A stretch of 64,000 nt of DNA from Henckelia pumila (GCF_033568475.1 NC_133122.1:165690130-165754129), one strand, 5' to 3'. Shown: positions 12,401 through 25,196, counted from the stretch's first letter. Made by a program: numbers and translations. Notes: generated by a model from the sequence alone, not told the origin.

Positions 12401-12693
12401 TCAATCCCAATTATACACAGGTCAATCAGTGCAATGCATTCGAATAACTGATCAACTAAACGATGAAAATATATTCAAGATAATCCCAAAGATTACAAAA
12501 TACGAGCCCCTGGTTACATCCAACCAGATGGTTAAAAATTCTGGAATAACTTATCAAATACAAACAACAACAAAATCCTCTATATTGTCTTGGTGTACTT
12601 GAATTTGGACAATCCTTTTTCAAGTGACATAATCTTCCACAAATAAAGCAAGCCCATAAGGCTTTGCGACATTTTTCAGTTGGATGTCTTTTG
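9458..12693 (-). pseudogene. Element A degenerate pol (integrase, RT and chromodomain remnants)
   Basis: No long open frames remain, but the minus strand parallels element B in order. A chromodomain-like tail (region 9600-9710) resembles B at 2610-2700. An integrase zinc-finger stretch (about 10010-10190) resembles B at 3170-3350. Further decayed polymerase sequence follows, then one full CX2CX4HX4C-type gag zinc knuckle (CFICGRLCHLKKDC) near 12605-12665. Stops and small indels are everywhere. A short frame at 12024-12260 (minus) is by-chance sequence within this remnant. Confidence 0.6.
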
Positions 12694-13515
12694 TGTTAGA
12701 GTAGGTGCCCATAAGGCCAACTTTTGGCAGGACATTATTGACTCTAGGTACAAACAATCTTTATTTAATACAATTTATCTTATGTATATGACAATATTTA
12801 TCTTTATACCCATGCAAGCTGCATTGATAAAGACCTTGAATATATTATAGTGCATGAAAGATGAGATATCATTGGATGATAGTCATGAAACACATCTTTA
12901 TTCCACTGTATATTCTAAACATAGTTCATAGTCGATTAAGCCGCCCAAAAGAAGGATAAGGGTCGCTTGAGATTGAGACTATCATCTGTGATGTGGAGTA
13001 CCATGTTTAATTGGTAACGGACATAGGATGTTCGAAGCATACAGGTGGTGACACATAGGATGTGTTCATTGAACTACCCTCGTAGGACTTTCCAAGTGGT
13101 TATCAGTTTTCGAGTGGATGAAGTCCTGATTATTGTTGTACACTATTAGTCCTTATGACCCGAGACAACACTAGGCTCTGTGTACTAATACTGCACTTTG
13201 ATCAGTTTACTGGCTCCAGGAGAGCACCACATTGGCATGGTTGGGTGTAGCTATGACATACATGGGAGTCAGTGGTTGTAGTCAAAAATTCACTGAACAT
13301 TTATGAAATGTGGATATCCTATATGATCTGAGAAAATGATAGTGTATTCAGTCTCTGGCCAGAGTATGATATATGTTTTAGGGAAATGGTTTCTCTAGTT
13401 GCATAAACGAGATCACTATGCATTATTCAAGAAGATATAATATAGTTATCAAATCAATGGCAACTCTCGATATACCAATGGTTGCTGATTCGATTAGGAT
13501 ATATGAGATGAAGGG

Positions 13516-15000
13516 TGATAAGTGCATTTTATGCGCTTATATTGCTTAGTATTTAGCTTGAATCTTGTGTTTGATTGGTAGGTATTATGTGATATTATGT
13601 TGTTTTTGTTGGATGAAGGCAAGAAGAGCCTTGGATTTGATTTGATGGATTTAAGCTAGAAATAATGGAAGAAAAATCAAAGATCAAGACTTGAAAGATG
13701 AAGATAAGAAGAAAATACGAAGCGAAGGCGTGTCCGCGCAACAATATCGCGCGCCCGCGCCGCTCTAAATATTGTGAGAAGCGTACATCAGGTGCGCCCA
13801 CGCCATAATAGTGAGCGTCCGCGCGATGGTCTATAGCAAACAAGGAATTTATGCGTGGGAGTGGAGCGCCCGCGCAGGAATTTGGCGCGCCCGCGCCACT
13901 CTGAAGAATGCAAGATGCAAAGAAGCTGCGCGCGCGCACCATTCCATTGAGCGCCCACGCTGTCGTGCGCAGACTTATTTTTTGAAGAGTTTTATGTTTT
14001 TGAAACTCTTGTTTTAATTCCGAGGCCTATCTTTGGATGATTTGTTGCCAAGATATAAGTATTTTATTAAGTTTTAAGAAAAAAAAACGCAGACTTGGAG
14101 TTAGAGTTGAAGATTTATCTCTTGCAAAGACTAGGTTTTTTCTGAGAATTCTAGAATTTCGCTTTTTATTTTTATTTTTATTTTGTTCTTCATGAATTGT
14201 GTTGGCTAGTTCTTAATACTTGGTTAAGGAAGATGAAGCCCTTGATTAATTTATTCGTGAGATTTATGTTTTACAGAGCTTGATTATTGTTGAGTATCAA
14301 TAATTATTCTGATTTATTTCATGATTGTATATTTGATTATTAGTTTGATCACCTGATAATTCTTATATAAAATCTATTGCTAAATTGGAGTTTGAATCCG
14401 TAATTGTTTGAATTATCTGATTTGCGAAGCAACTGCAATTAATAATCGTCCGCTTGTGAGATTAGGAATTGTAGGGATAATAATTGACTAGTCTAAATTC
14501 ATCTGCTTGTGTATGGGTTGTCTAGATTTATCAGTTTCACTAGTTTGCATGCTATCGTGGGTTTAAATCTAATCGCTTGTATTAGGTTAATTCATTGGTA
14601 AGGGTTATCTTATACGCTTGTGTCTAGTTAACTACAATTAAGGTGAAATAAGAATTTAATTTCCAATGATGAATATTCAACAGGATTAAATATTTTTAGA
14701 TAATCGATGATCGAACGAATGATATCAAGGGTGTAGTCGACCAAAACCAAGGCTTGTCTCTTATTGAATTTTCCGTTGTGATTTAATTGTGTTTGGTAAT
14801 TGATAGAATTGCATTCATAATTGTTTTTAAATTTTAGTGGATAAATTTCAAACCAAAAACCTCCTTTTTACTATTTTCGTATTTTTAAAGAACACGAAAT
14901 TTTACCTTTCCTCGTGGGAACGATCCCTACTCACACTACTGCATGTTTTTATTTACCTGAGTGAGTTGGATAATTTGGGCGTATATGATAAGCGCTACCA
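13516..15000 (+). repeat. Element D 5' LTR
   Basis: This 1485-bp LTR is nearly identical to 23201-24686. U3 contains GC-rich units (13727-13970) in otherwise AT-rich sequence. Frames on both strands through the GC-rich units are not genes. Confidence 0.92.
13727..13970 (+). promoter_or_regulatory. GC-rich unit array in U3 of D (5' LTR)
   Basis: Units such as CGCGCGCCCGCGCCGC and GGCGCGCCCGCGCCAC recur about every 30-60 bp in sequence that is otherwise AT-rich. Compared with the 3' LTR (23410-23650), several CG positions have become CA or TG. Confidence 0.45.
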
Positions 15001-15005
15001 AATTT

Positions 15006-15023
15006 TGGCGCCGTTGCCGGGGA
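15006..15023 (+). other. Element D primer-binding site (tRNA-Asp type)
   Basis: TGGCGCCGTTGCCGGGGA begins five bases after the 5' LTR. It is the usual Athila primer site, complementary to the 3' end of tRNA-Asp (family knowledge). Confidence 0.85.
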
Positions 15024-15114
15024 TCGGTGTTAAATTTTTTTTGTGTTCTTTTTAGTTTTTTTTGTTATCTCACTCTCTGTCTTTTCTTTATCTCTAGTAC
15101 CTCTCCCATCGTTC

Positions 15115-16376
15115 ATGCTTTCAGGTGATTCTTCGTCTGAAGAAGAAGTCCCCTACGACCCGGAAATTGAAAGGACTTTGTACAGGACAGGCGTAGGTGA
15201 GAAGCTCGTAGAAGACAAGAAGAAAAAGAGATGGCTGCTAATGCGAACCTGAGCCTCAGACAATTGGGCACTCCAGATTTGAATCAGCAACCCTTATGCA
15301 TTACTTTTCCCCCCTTAGAAAATAATGCTACATTCGAATTGAAATCTGGATTAATTAACTTGTTGCCTTTTTTTCATGGTCTTGCAGGTGAAGATCCTCA
15401 TAAGAATCTAATGGAGTTCCATGTAGTGTGCATTAGCATGAAGCCACATGGAGTAACAGAGGAGCAGATCCAACTTCGAGCCTTTCCTTTCTCTTTGAAG
15501 AGTGCTGCTAAGGATTGGCTATACTACTTGCCCTTTGGATCGATCATAGCCTGGACTGACATGAAAAGAATTTTTCTCAAAAAATATTTTCTAGCGTCGA
15601 GATCAGCAAACATCAGGAAAGAGATTTATGGAATCAAGCAGATGACGGGGGAATCACTTCACGAGTATTGGGAGCGGTTCAAAAAGCTATGCGCTAGTTG
15701 CCCGCAAAATCAGATAAGTGAAAACCTCTTAATTCAATATTGCTATGAAGGTTTGCTACCTCATGACAGGAGTATGCTGGATGCGGCTAGTGTAGGAGTT
15801 TTTGTGGACAAAACTCCGGTGCAAGCAAGGAACTTAATAGAAAATATGGCTGCCAATTCTCAGCAATTTGGCACCAACAGAATTGATCATGCACCCAGGA
15901 GAAACAACGAGGTAAATGTCTCTTTCCTTGAGCAGCAATTAATTGAATTAACGACTCTTGTGCGTCAGATGGCTGTAGGGAATGGACAGACTATGAAGGC
16001 ATGTGGCATCTGCACTGCAATAGGACACACCACTGATATGTGTCCTACACTTCAAGAGGACTCAGTTGAACAGGTAAACGCTACTGGCGGATTTCCTGGA
16101 CCACCACAACGGAAGTATGATCCATATTCTAACACGTACAATCCTGGTTGGAAGGATCATCCCAATCTTAGATACGGGAATCAACAAGCAAATCAACCTG
16201 GATCTCAGGCTCCACCCCAAAATCAAGCTTTTAGGCCACCCTTTCAACCACAACAGCAGCGCCCTCAAATTCCTACACCAGGTGAGTTTCTTTAAAATAT
16301 AGTTAAGGATCTTGAAACTAACACTTTGGCTTTCCAATAGGACACCCGGGCAAGTATACAAAACTTAACTACTTAA
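15115..16376 (+). pseudogene. Element D gag
   Basis: The likely start is ATG 15115, which opens with an acidic stretch (SSEEEVPYDPEIERT). A frameshift near 15195 moves reading into the long frame at 15231-16295. This holds the gag domain (AFPFSLKSAAKDWLYYLP, then EYWERFKKLCASCP) and one zinc-knuckle-like motif, CGICTAIGHTTDMC. In the same frame as pol, three stops interrupt the polyprotein: TAA 16293-16295, TAG 16338-16340 and TAA 16374-16376. The last two look like changes of Gln codons (CAG and CAA). The product would be the capsid protein; it cannot be made full length here. Confidence 0.8.
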
Positions 16377-18479
16377 ATGGGACAGCTCGCTACAGCAATC
16401 AACAAGCTGGAAGCACAAAATTCCAGAAGTCTGCCATCTCAAACTGTGGTGAAACCAAGAGAGAACGCAAGTGCAATAACTCTAAGAACTGGGAAGGAAT
16501 TGAAGGTGAAGGTGAAGGAGAAAGAAGTTGAGGTTGAGCCCAAAGAGAAGCAAAAAGAAGAAGAAGAGCAAAAGGTAAGTGAAGAAAAAGCATCCAAGGA
16601 TGAAGCGCCAAGAGGTAAGTTCCCTCCTTTATCTGAATATAAGCTTGTTGCCCCTTTTCCCTTAGCACTTAAGGACTCTAGGAAAGGTGAGGGGATTAAG
16701 GAGCTCTATGAAACTTTTCGTAGATTTGAGGTTAATATTCCATTGTTAGATGCTATTAAACAGGTACCTCGATACGCAAAGTTTTTGAAGGAGTTGTGCA
16801 CAGCAAAGAGGAAACAGACATTGAAGGGTTTTCAGAAAGTGGAATTAGGTGAGAATGTATCTGCAGTGATCCAAAGAAAATTACCCGCCAAATGCAAGGA
16901 TCCAGGTATGTTCTCCATCCCATGTACTATAGGAAATATTAGACTTGAAAAAACCATGTTAGATCTAGGAGCATCAATTAATGTCATGTCATACTCTATT
17001 TATGCATCCTTGAAACTTGGCCCATTGAATAAGACTGGAATTTCCATACAATTAGCTGATAGGTCTAATGCATATCCTAGGGGAGTAGTCGAAGATGTGT
17101 TAGTGCAAGTGAATGAGTTGGTTTTTCCTGCCGATTTTTATGTGCTAGACATGGAAAACGGTGATCATAATAGTCATATTTTGTTAGGCAGGCCATTTTT
17201 GAAAACTTCCATGACAAAAATTGATGTTCACAGTGGCACACTCACTATGGAATTTGATGGCGAGGTTGTGAAATTTAATATTTATGATGCCATGAAATTT
17301 CCTGATAGTGATGATTGTGTGTTTTCTGTTGACATTGTGGATTTCTTGGCACAAGATTTTTGTGAGCATACAGGAAAAGATGAATTAGAGGTGGCTATTA
17401 CAGCACCCATTATGCAGACGGAAGATGGGATTCGTTGCAGCCAAGAAGTGGAAGAGATTGAAAAAATTCTGAATAGTTCACCTGAGCTACCTCAGTCAGG
17501 TAATGTCTCTTACATATCTTTACCAATTTCTAATACTAGGCGTCTTCCATCTGTTTTGCAGGCGCCAGTGATCGAGCTAAAGACGCTTCCAAACCACTTT
17601 AAGTATGTTTTCCTTGGAGAAGGAGAAACATTACCTGTCATCATCTCCAACAGCTTGGAAGCCGATCAAGAAGAACAACTGGTCAAGGTTCTGAAGGAGA
17701 ATAAAACTGCTATTGGGTGGACCATAGCAGATATCAAGGGAATTAGCCCGTCTACATGCATGCACCGAATTCTGATGGAGGATGGGGCGAATCCCTCACG
17801 TCAACCGCAGAGGAAATTGAATCCACCAATGATGGAGGTGGTCAAAGCAGAAATTCTGAAGTTACTTGAAGTTGGGGTCATCTACCCAATTTCTGACAGT
17901 CAGTGGGTCAGTCCGGTTCAAGTGGTACCCAAGAAAACCGGAATTACTGTGGTGAAAAATAAGGATGAAGAGTTGGTTCCCACCCGTATTCAAATGATTG
18001 AAAGGTTAGCATGTCATCCTTACTATTGTTTTCTTGATGGTTATTCTGGTTATTTTCAGATTGCGATTGCACCGGAAGATCAGGAGAAGATGACATTCAC
18101 ATGCCCATTTGGAACTTTTGCATACCGACGCATGCCCTTTGGTCTATGCAATGCACCGGCTATTTTCCAATGGTGTATGGTTAGTATATTTTCTGATTTT
18201 GTAGAGCACATATTAGAAGTCTTCATGGATGATTTTACTATCTATGGTGACTCTTTCGAAGACTGTCTATCTAATCTTGCTCTAGTTCTTAAGAGGTGTG
18301 TCGAAACCAACCTGGTTCTTAATTCTGAAAAATGTCATTTTATGGTTGGGCAAGGTATAGTGTTGGGTCATGTCATCTTATCTAAGGGAATGGAGGTAGA
18401 TAAAGCTAAAATTGATATTATTCAGTCTCTACGAAATGGGTGGAAGCCAAGGCCACCCGTACTGATGATTCTAAAGTAG
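16377..18479 (+). pseudogene. Element D protease and partial reverse transcriptase
   Basis: A Lys/Glu-rich linker precedes the Athila protease, whose active-site stretch reads LDLGASINVMS (the LGASIN form is normal for this family) and ILLGRPFL. RT follows with WVSPVQVVPKK, YCFLDGYSGYFQ, FAYRRMPFGLCNAPA and the catalytic EVFMDDFTIYG. About 30 residues, including the VCIDYRKLN-type motif, are missing in frame between VPTRIQ and MIERLA. The frame ends at 18479 after a junction near 18431, where RNase H and the start of integrase have been lost. Confidence 0.8.
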
Positions 18480-19177
18480 TTGCAGATTTCATTCAGCATA
18501 ATATTTTCTCTAGGTTTGGAATTCCAAGAGCCCTCATTAGTGATAGAGGAACGCACTTCTGCAACCGGACTGTGGCTAGTTTATTGAAGAAATATCATGT
18601 GACGCACAAACTCTCCACTGCGTATCACCCGCAATCGAATGGCCAAGCCGAGGTTTCAAATCGAGAAATCAAATCCATTTTGGAGAAGACAGTGAATCCT
18701 ACTAGGAAAGACTGGAGTTTGCGCTTGGATGATGCACTGTGGGCATACAGAACCGCGTTCAAGACACCGATTGGGATGTCCCCATATCGATTGATTTTTG
18801 GGAAACCATGTCATCTGCCCGTCGAATTGGAGCATCGAGCCTACTGGGCTATTAAAAATTTCAATATGCAGACGGATGAGAGTGGAGCGCATAGAAAGCT
18901 GCAGTTGCAAGAACTAGAAGAGATACGCAATGATGCATATGCGAGCTCAAAGATTTACAAGGAAAAGACAAAGACGTTCCACGACAAGATGATCTCTAGT
19001 AGGGTGTTTGAAGTCGGTCAAAAAGTTTTGCTCTATCACTCACGACTTCGATTATTCCCAGGTAAGTTGCGTTCTAGATGGATTGACCCGTTTGTTATCA
19101 TTAATGTCTTTCCTCATGGCGCATTGGAAATAAAAAGCTTGGAAACTGCGAAAACATTCAAGGTGAATGGCCAATGA
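18440..19177 (+). pseudogene. Element D integrase C-terminal part
   Basis: The frame opens within the integrase core: [15 protein letters not shown] carries the second catalytic Asp, and [19 protein letters not shown] carries the Glu. [20 protein letters not shown] and the C-terminal DNA-binding part ([18 protein letters not shown]) follow. The HHCC finger and the first catalytic Asp are absent because of the deletion that joins this frame to RT. ATG at 18440 is by chance; there is no separate start. Confidence 0.8.
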
Positions 19178-19479
19178 TTGAAGCATTATTTTTAAGGGGT
19201 CCAAGCGAATGCGGAAGAGGATGCGCATGATCTCACACTCGATGATCCGCCACAGATTGATTAAATTCACAGCATCCAGTCGGGCTGACGACTATAAACC
19301 AAGCGCTGTTTGGGAGACAACCCAAATTTTTATTTATTTTTTTCGTCTTTGCACCTCTGTTTCTTTCGTTTCTTTTGTCATTTTTTTTTTAGTTTTTACT
19401 GTACTAATTTTGCGTGACTTGAGAATTGATTTGGTTTTACTTTTCCACAGGTTTTGTCACACAAAATTGGGCATATTCG

Positions 19480-19815
19480 AAGCCCAGGCGCGCGCGCCCC
19501 ATTCCACTGGGCGCCCACTCAGCTTCAAAGTCAGGAAACGTACTTTTTGCAAAGGCCAGGAGCGGGCGCCCAACCAAACCGCACGCCCGCGTGATTTCTC
19601 ATTTCCGGAAATTATAAAAAGACGTCAAGCAGGCGCGCGCGCTCCATTACACCGAGCGCCCGCGCGAGTCCTGGGCACCAATTCGTAGAAACTCGATGCG
19701 CAAGCGCGCATGCCCTACTACACTGAGCGCCCGCGCGATCCCACCTCTCGAAATAAAAAATTTATGCGATGCGCAGGCGCGCGCGCCCCACTACACTAAG
19801 CGCCCGCGCGACGGG
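19480..19815 (+). repeat. GC-rich repeat cluster in the D spacer
   Basis: At least four units of the type GGCGCGCGCGCNCCATTACA followed by GAGCGCCCGCGCGA, about 60-90 bp apart, alternate with AT-rich spacers. The same motif family occurs in the D LTRs. Arg/Ala/Pro-rich frames across this cluster (for example 19209-19688) arise from it. Confidence 0.7.
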
Positions 19816-20338
19816 TTTTTAAAGAATCCGAGGATCGATACAATCTTCACTTTCTCATCTATCCTACATTCTAAAGCCCTAAATCCCTAAAACCCTCCCA
19901 CTCTCACTCAATATTCCTCTCCAAATCGTTTCATTCTTTGAGAAATTGTCTACTACATCCCACATCCCTATCTCCAAATTCTTTCCCCAATTTCTCTCAA
20001 CCCATCGAAGACGCGTGAATTTGGGTCGAGTTGCTCATCTCGTTCGTGGGAATTGTTTGGAGCTTTTCAAAGTCGGACATCGAGTTCTATCTTCTATTGG
20101 GTAAGTGTTGGCTTTCATCTCCGGGTTTGAAGCTCTTCTTCAATCCGAAATTAATATTGTGAAGTTGTGAAGTATGGATTTTGTTGAAGTTTGGGGGAAA
20201 TATTATTTGTGAATTCTTTGGTTGGTGATTGTGGTGAAGTTATATTGTTGTGTATTGTTGAAGTTTAGAGGGAAGAATAGAGTGGTATATTGGCATATTT
20301 GAATACGTTTACAAGAGTGCACCTCAAGTGTTTGATAG

Positions 20339-21414
20339 ATGGCGCCCAAGAAGAAAACTAAGTTTGGCGCTTCTTCTTCTCCTGCTCCCGCTCCTACCGA
20401 AGCTAATAGGCGTTTTTGGAACGCCCAGGCTGCTGCATATTATCAAGAATGGCTTGGGAAGAACATCCTAGCCGAGCGAGGATTCGATGCATCTGTTGGT
20501 TTTGAGCCAAGTGCTTTTACGACGAGTATTGGTCCCGACAATGGCAGGAGTTTGCGAAGCAACCTCAAGACGCAGTTGTTCCTTTGGTTAGAGAGTTCTA
20601 CGACAACCTAAAAGTGAAACATGTTCAGATGAAGGGACTTGTGCATGGGAAGATGGTCCCATTTGACTCTCACTCCATCAATACTCTTTTTAAGATTCCC
20701 CCGGTGTATCACGATGAATATCTGGAATTCAAAAACAGTGTCATTGATTACGAAGCTGTTATTCGTCGCATCTGTCAAACGGGGGCTGAGTGGCACTATG
20801 GGCGTGATGGTATGCCATCCAAGTTGAAGAAGACTGAACTGCAATATGAGGTCAATCTGTGGTATAACTTTATTTGCGCTCACCTGAAGCCGACCAACCA
20901 TGAGTACGAGGTTACACGGGATCGAGCTTTATTGCTCTATTGCATTGTGGAGGGGAAGTCCATTGATTTGGGAATAGTTTGTCAGGAGACTATTCTGCAC
21001 GTGGTGCAAGGAAAGACGAGTGGTGGTCTTGCCTTGCCTGTTATTATTTCTGACCTTTGTGAGGAGGCCGGGGTGGATTGGAGCCACACGGAGGAGATTT
21101 TGAAGCCCATCGCCGCCATTGCATTTGACTGCAACACCCGCTTGGTAACTCCAGCGCAGCAGCAGCAGAGAGAAGAGAGAGCTGCAACACGTAGAGCACA
21201 GGCACCCCAGTATCAGTCGGCTCCTTCTGTGACTGATCGATTGACTAGAATAGAGGAGGAGGTACGACTGTCACGACAGGAGCAGCAGCAGCAGAGAGAG
21301 GAGATTCGAGCTATGCAGCAGACGTCTGGCGTGTTTATGAACTATATGATGGACCTCTCTGCAACTGTTCTCCCGCACTACTTTCCTGATGGTGCCAGCT
21401 TCCTACCTCCGTGA
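20339..21414 (+). pseudogene. Element D extra reading frame, putative plant transposon protein type
   Basis: The frame opens with ATG 20339 (MAPKKKTKFGASSSP, a nuclear-localisation-like basic start). A frameshift near 20515 moves into the frame that includes WQEFAKQPQDAVVPLVREFY and continues to 21414. The middle (INTLFKIPP, YNFICAHLKPTNHEYEVTRD, RALLLYCIVEGKSIDLG) matches my memory of the putative plant transposon protein domain found after pol in Athila elements. Its function is unknown; it was once suggested to be envelope-like. A Gln-rich coiled coil (RLTRIEEEVRLSRQEQQQ) lies at the C-terminus. Confidence 0.65.
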
Positions 21415-23188
21415 CCACAGTGGCCTCCGATATTTGGCCCGACTGACCCTCCTACTGATCCACATCCTAATGGTGATGGTGGTGACCACTGACGGTCATC
21501 ACCTGAGGTACATGTCCTGTTTCTGTTCTTTTATACTGTCATATCATTGAGTACAATGTATGTACCTAAGTTTGGGGGGAGTTCAGTAGGTTGTTGGATT
21601 TTATGGTGTTTTGTCTTGTTTATTTGAGTGTCAGTGTGGTTGTTTTTATGTGTCGAGTTAGTTTGTTTGTTTGTTTGCTTGAGTTGTAAGAGTTGCATAA
21701 CTTTTGAGAAAAAAATTAAGAAGTGGAAATATAGCCGATGATGATTTTTAGTTGTGTTAATTGAAAAAAAAAATTTGACTCCTTGAATATCTGCCTCCCT
21801 ACGAAATGTTTTTGAAAGTTTGACCAAGTGGACTTCAAACTCCTATATACTCTGTGAATTTTGTTTGATCATGAGTTTGAAACAGACAGATATAGATAGG
21901 ATTAAGGCGTTGTTTGGATCATTTGGGCCTTTACTGATCAATTCATGCAATATCCTTAGTTGCCCTTTGAGCTTTTACATATACATGAGCACATGAGGTG
22001 CATTTGCTGAGTATTTGTTGTGCAAAATCACCGTTTACTGTTGGTGATTCTTCTTTTTCTGCACTGGTTGAATTCATGTGAGTTAATTGTGGAGAGAGAT
22101 TAATCTAGAACTAGCTTGAACATCCCTTGAGGTGCAATACGGGTATACTGTGACTTAGGAATGAGATAGACAATTTTTCTGAATTAGATTGAGCCTTTCA
22201 AGCCACCCTTAATACATTGTGTCCCTAGTATCTCTTTTGAACCTAATTGAAAACAAATGGCAAGCGTGAAAACGTGTGATAAACCCCCATTCGACATTAT
22301 TTCAAGGTCCTACAACTACTACCTGCAGCTTAAACACTATTTCCTATCTTTAAGGAGTAATTGCATGTTTGATTTTTATACTCTTGATTTGAATGCTAAT
22401 AAATGGATAGTGTGTTGAGAAGTGCAACGAAAAAATCGAAAGAAGTGTAGTAGTGGAGGGGATGAGAATTAAAAAAAAGAAATAGATTGGGTAGAAGGAA
22501 GAAATCTGAAAAAAAAAAAAAAAAAAAAAGAGAAAACTGTGAATAAAAGGCGAGTTGAAAATGAAAAAAAGAAAAAAATGGAGTTGAAAGAATGAAAAAA
22601 ATTTTGCCATGTGAATGAAAAGGAGTGGATTTAAGGAATAATATCATATTTTACTCCCTCTTTGAATTCTTTCCTTCGTTTGTAGCCATAAGGCCAGCCT
22701 TACATTATAAGCCGAATAAGACCTATGGACCGAGTCACAGTTGCCTAATATACTAGTGGAGAGGGGTTGTGAGAGTTTAGCTTATGGATTGTCGATTGAC
22801 ATTTTTGATGAATATGAATTTTGATCAAAACACGCAAACACTATATTCTTTCTTGAGCTAATTTCATTGTGAGCGTTTTTTATTGAATATCCTTCATGTT
22901 GATCCCGAGTTACCTTGAAAGTCCTCATGATCTATAGATGTTTGAATTGAGTTTGGGGGAGAATGTTGTGAACGTGAGTTGCGGAGTCTAAAAGTGTATG
23001 AGGTTGAGCTATGTTTCTTGCTTAAACAATTTTCCAATGTTAGGAGGATGTGATGTGATTGGATTTGAAAAATTGTGATTTCATTGCTGAGGCTATTGAT
23101 ACACGATAATTATTGATGATTCTCTAATATTGTGTATACTTATTTTTATTAGGTGTTTTTTTTTGTTCGGGACGAACAAGAGTTCAAG
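21415..23188 (+). other. Element D non-coding 3' region
   Basis: About 1.8 kb between the last frame and the 3' LTR has no gene. It holds a purine tract (about 21570), long A runs (22509-22530) and AT-rich sequence. Phe-rich frames on the minus strand at 22350-22647 are translations of A runs. Confidence 0.7.
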
Positions 23189-23200
23189 TTTGGGAGAATT
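23189..23200 (+). other. Element D polypurine tract
   Basis: The sequence TTGGGAGAATT directly precedes the 3' LTR. A similar TTTGGGGGGAG tract occurs at about 21570, downstream of the last reading frame, as is common in Athila elements. Confidence 0.6.
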
Positions 23201-24686
23201 TGATAAGTGCATTTTATGCGCTTATATTGCTTAGTATTTAGCTTGAATCTTGTGTTTGATTGGTAGGTATTATGTGATGTTATGTTGTTTTTGTTGGATA
23301 AAGGCAAGACGAGCCTTGGATTTGATTTGATGGATTTAAGCTAGAAAGAATGGAAGAAAAATCAAAGATCAAGACTTGAAAGATGAAGATAAGAAGAAAA
23401 TACGAAGCGAAGGCGCGCCCGCGCAACAATATCGCGCGCCCGCGCCGCTCTGAATATTGTGAGAAGCGTACATCAGGTGCGCCCGCGCCATAATACTGAG
23501 CTTCCGCGCGATGGTCTGTAGCAAACAAGGAATTTATGCGTGGGAGTGGAGCACCCGCGCAGGAATTTGGTGCGCCCGCGCCACTCTGGAGAATGCAAGA
23601 TGCGAAGAAGCTGCGCACGCACGCCAGTCCATTGAGCGTCCGCGTCGTCGTGCGCAGACTTATTTTTGGAAGAGTTTTATGTTTTGAAAACTCTTGTTTT
23701 AATTTCGAGGCCTATCTTTGGACGATTTGTTGCCAAGATATAAGTCTTTTATTAAGTTTTAAGAAAAAAAAATGCAGACTTGGAGTTGGAGTTGAAGATT
23801 TATCTCTTGCAAAGACTAGGTTTTTTCTGAGAATTCTAGAATTCCGCTTTTTATTATTATTTTTATTTTGTTCTTCATGAATTGTGTTGGCTAGTTCTTA
23901 ATACTTGGTTAAGGAAGACGAAGCCCTTGATTAATTTATTCGTGAGATTTATGTTTTACAGAGCTTGATTATTGTTGAGTGTCAATAATTATTCTGATTT
24001 ATTTCATGATTGTATATTTGATTATTAGCTTGATCACCTGATAATTCTTATATAAAATATATTGCTAAATTGGAGTTTGAATCCATAATTGTTTCAATTA
24101 TCTGATTTGCGAAGCAACTGCAATTAATAATCGTCTGCTTGTGAGATTAGGAATTATAGGGATAATAATTGACTAGGCTAAATTCATCTGCTTGTGTATG
24201 GGTTGTCTAGATTTATCAGTTTCACTAGTTTGCATGCTATCGTAGGTTTAAATCTAATCGCTTGTATTAGGTTAATTCATTGGTAAGGATTATCTTAGAA
24301 CAGTTGTGTCTAGTTAACTATAATTAAGGTGAAACAGGAATTTAATTTCCAATGATGAATATTCAACAGGATTAAATATTTTTAGATAATCGATGATCGA
24401 ACGAATGATATCAAGGGTGTAGTTGACCAAAACCAAGGCTTGTCTCTTATTGAATTTTCCGTTGTGATTTAATTGTGTTTGGTAATTGATAGAATTGCAT
24501 TCATAATTGTTTTTAAATTTTAGTGGATAAATTTCAAACCAAAAACCCCCTTTTTACTATTTTCGTATTTTTAAAGAACACGGAATTTTATCTTTCCTCG
24601 TGGGAACGATCCCTACTCACACTACTGCATGTTTTTATTTACCTGAGTGAGTCGGGTAATTTGGGCGTATACGATAAGCGCTACCA
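23201..24686 (+). repeat. Element D 3' LTR
   Basis: This 1486-bp LTR is the partner of 13516-15000. Scattered single-base differences, many of them C/T or G/A at CG sites within the GC-rich array, separate the two. It is preceded by a purine tract at 23189-23200. Confidence 0.92.
23410..23650 (+). promoter_or_regulatory. GC-rich unit array in U3 of D (3' LTR)
   Basis: This is the partner of 13727-13970, with the same order of units. Confidence 0.45.
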
Positions 24687-25138
24687 AAGGGACTGTACTG
24701 TACGTTCACCATAATCGACTAGTTCTTGCAGGAACTATCAGTGATACCTAGGGAATCATGGGGCGGTGCTACTTAACGCTCTTACCATGATTCGATGGGT
24801 TAAATCAGAAATGAGTTCTGACATTTTATGATCAAGGGGTTGATACATAAAATGGGGCTACAAGGGTAAGCCCATATAAAGGAATATTTCCTGAATCACA
24901 AAGAGTTGTGAACCCACAACTAGCTGTATCCCTGAATCATTGAGGGTTACACAAGTACTGGTATTCTTGTTCCCGTTGGGATAATAAATTCAAATAGTTG
25001 AATTTATGATAAACAGATTTGACTGGATCGATTAATAAGCTTATAAATGGTTTATAAGAGCTTATAGGAATTTTGAGAGCAAAATTAATTAAAAGTGTTT
25101 AATTAATTTTTTCCAAGTTGGACTTAGATTTAAAGGAC

Positions 25139-25141
<3 letters not shown>

Positions 25142-25194
<53 letters not shown>
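25142..25194. repeat. (TA)n microsatellite within C
   Basis: This is a run of about 25 TA units inside the Copia LTR. Confidence 0.95.

Positions 25195-25196
<2 letters not shown>

Larger units (their letters stand above)
13516..24686 (+). mobile_element. Element D: Athila-type Ty3/gypsy retrotransposon, internally deleted
   Basis: The 11.2-kb element has the TSD AAGGG (13511-13515 and 24687-24691). LTRs start TGATAAGTGCATTTTATG and end AAGCGCTACCA. The primer site, TGGCGCCGTTGCCGGGGA, is the Athila hallmark. Order: gag, protease, RT, large deletion, integrase C-terminal half, GC-rich spacer, a separate reading frame of the putative plant transposon protein type, a long non-coding stretch, 3' LTR. 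In-frame stops and frameshifts make it non-autonomous. Confidence 0.92.

Noticed and set aside
19209..19890. Arg/Ala/Pro-rich frames in several phases
   Set aside because: They are translations of the GC-rich repeat cluster in Athila D; all phases are open because stops are rare in GC-rich units.
22350..22647. Phe/Ser-rich minus-strand frames with membrane-like sequence
   Set aside because: They translate poly-A tracts of the Athila non-coding region; not a membrane protein.
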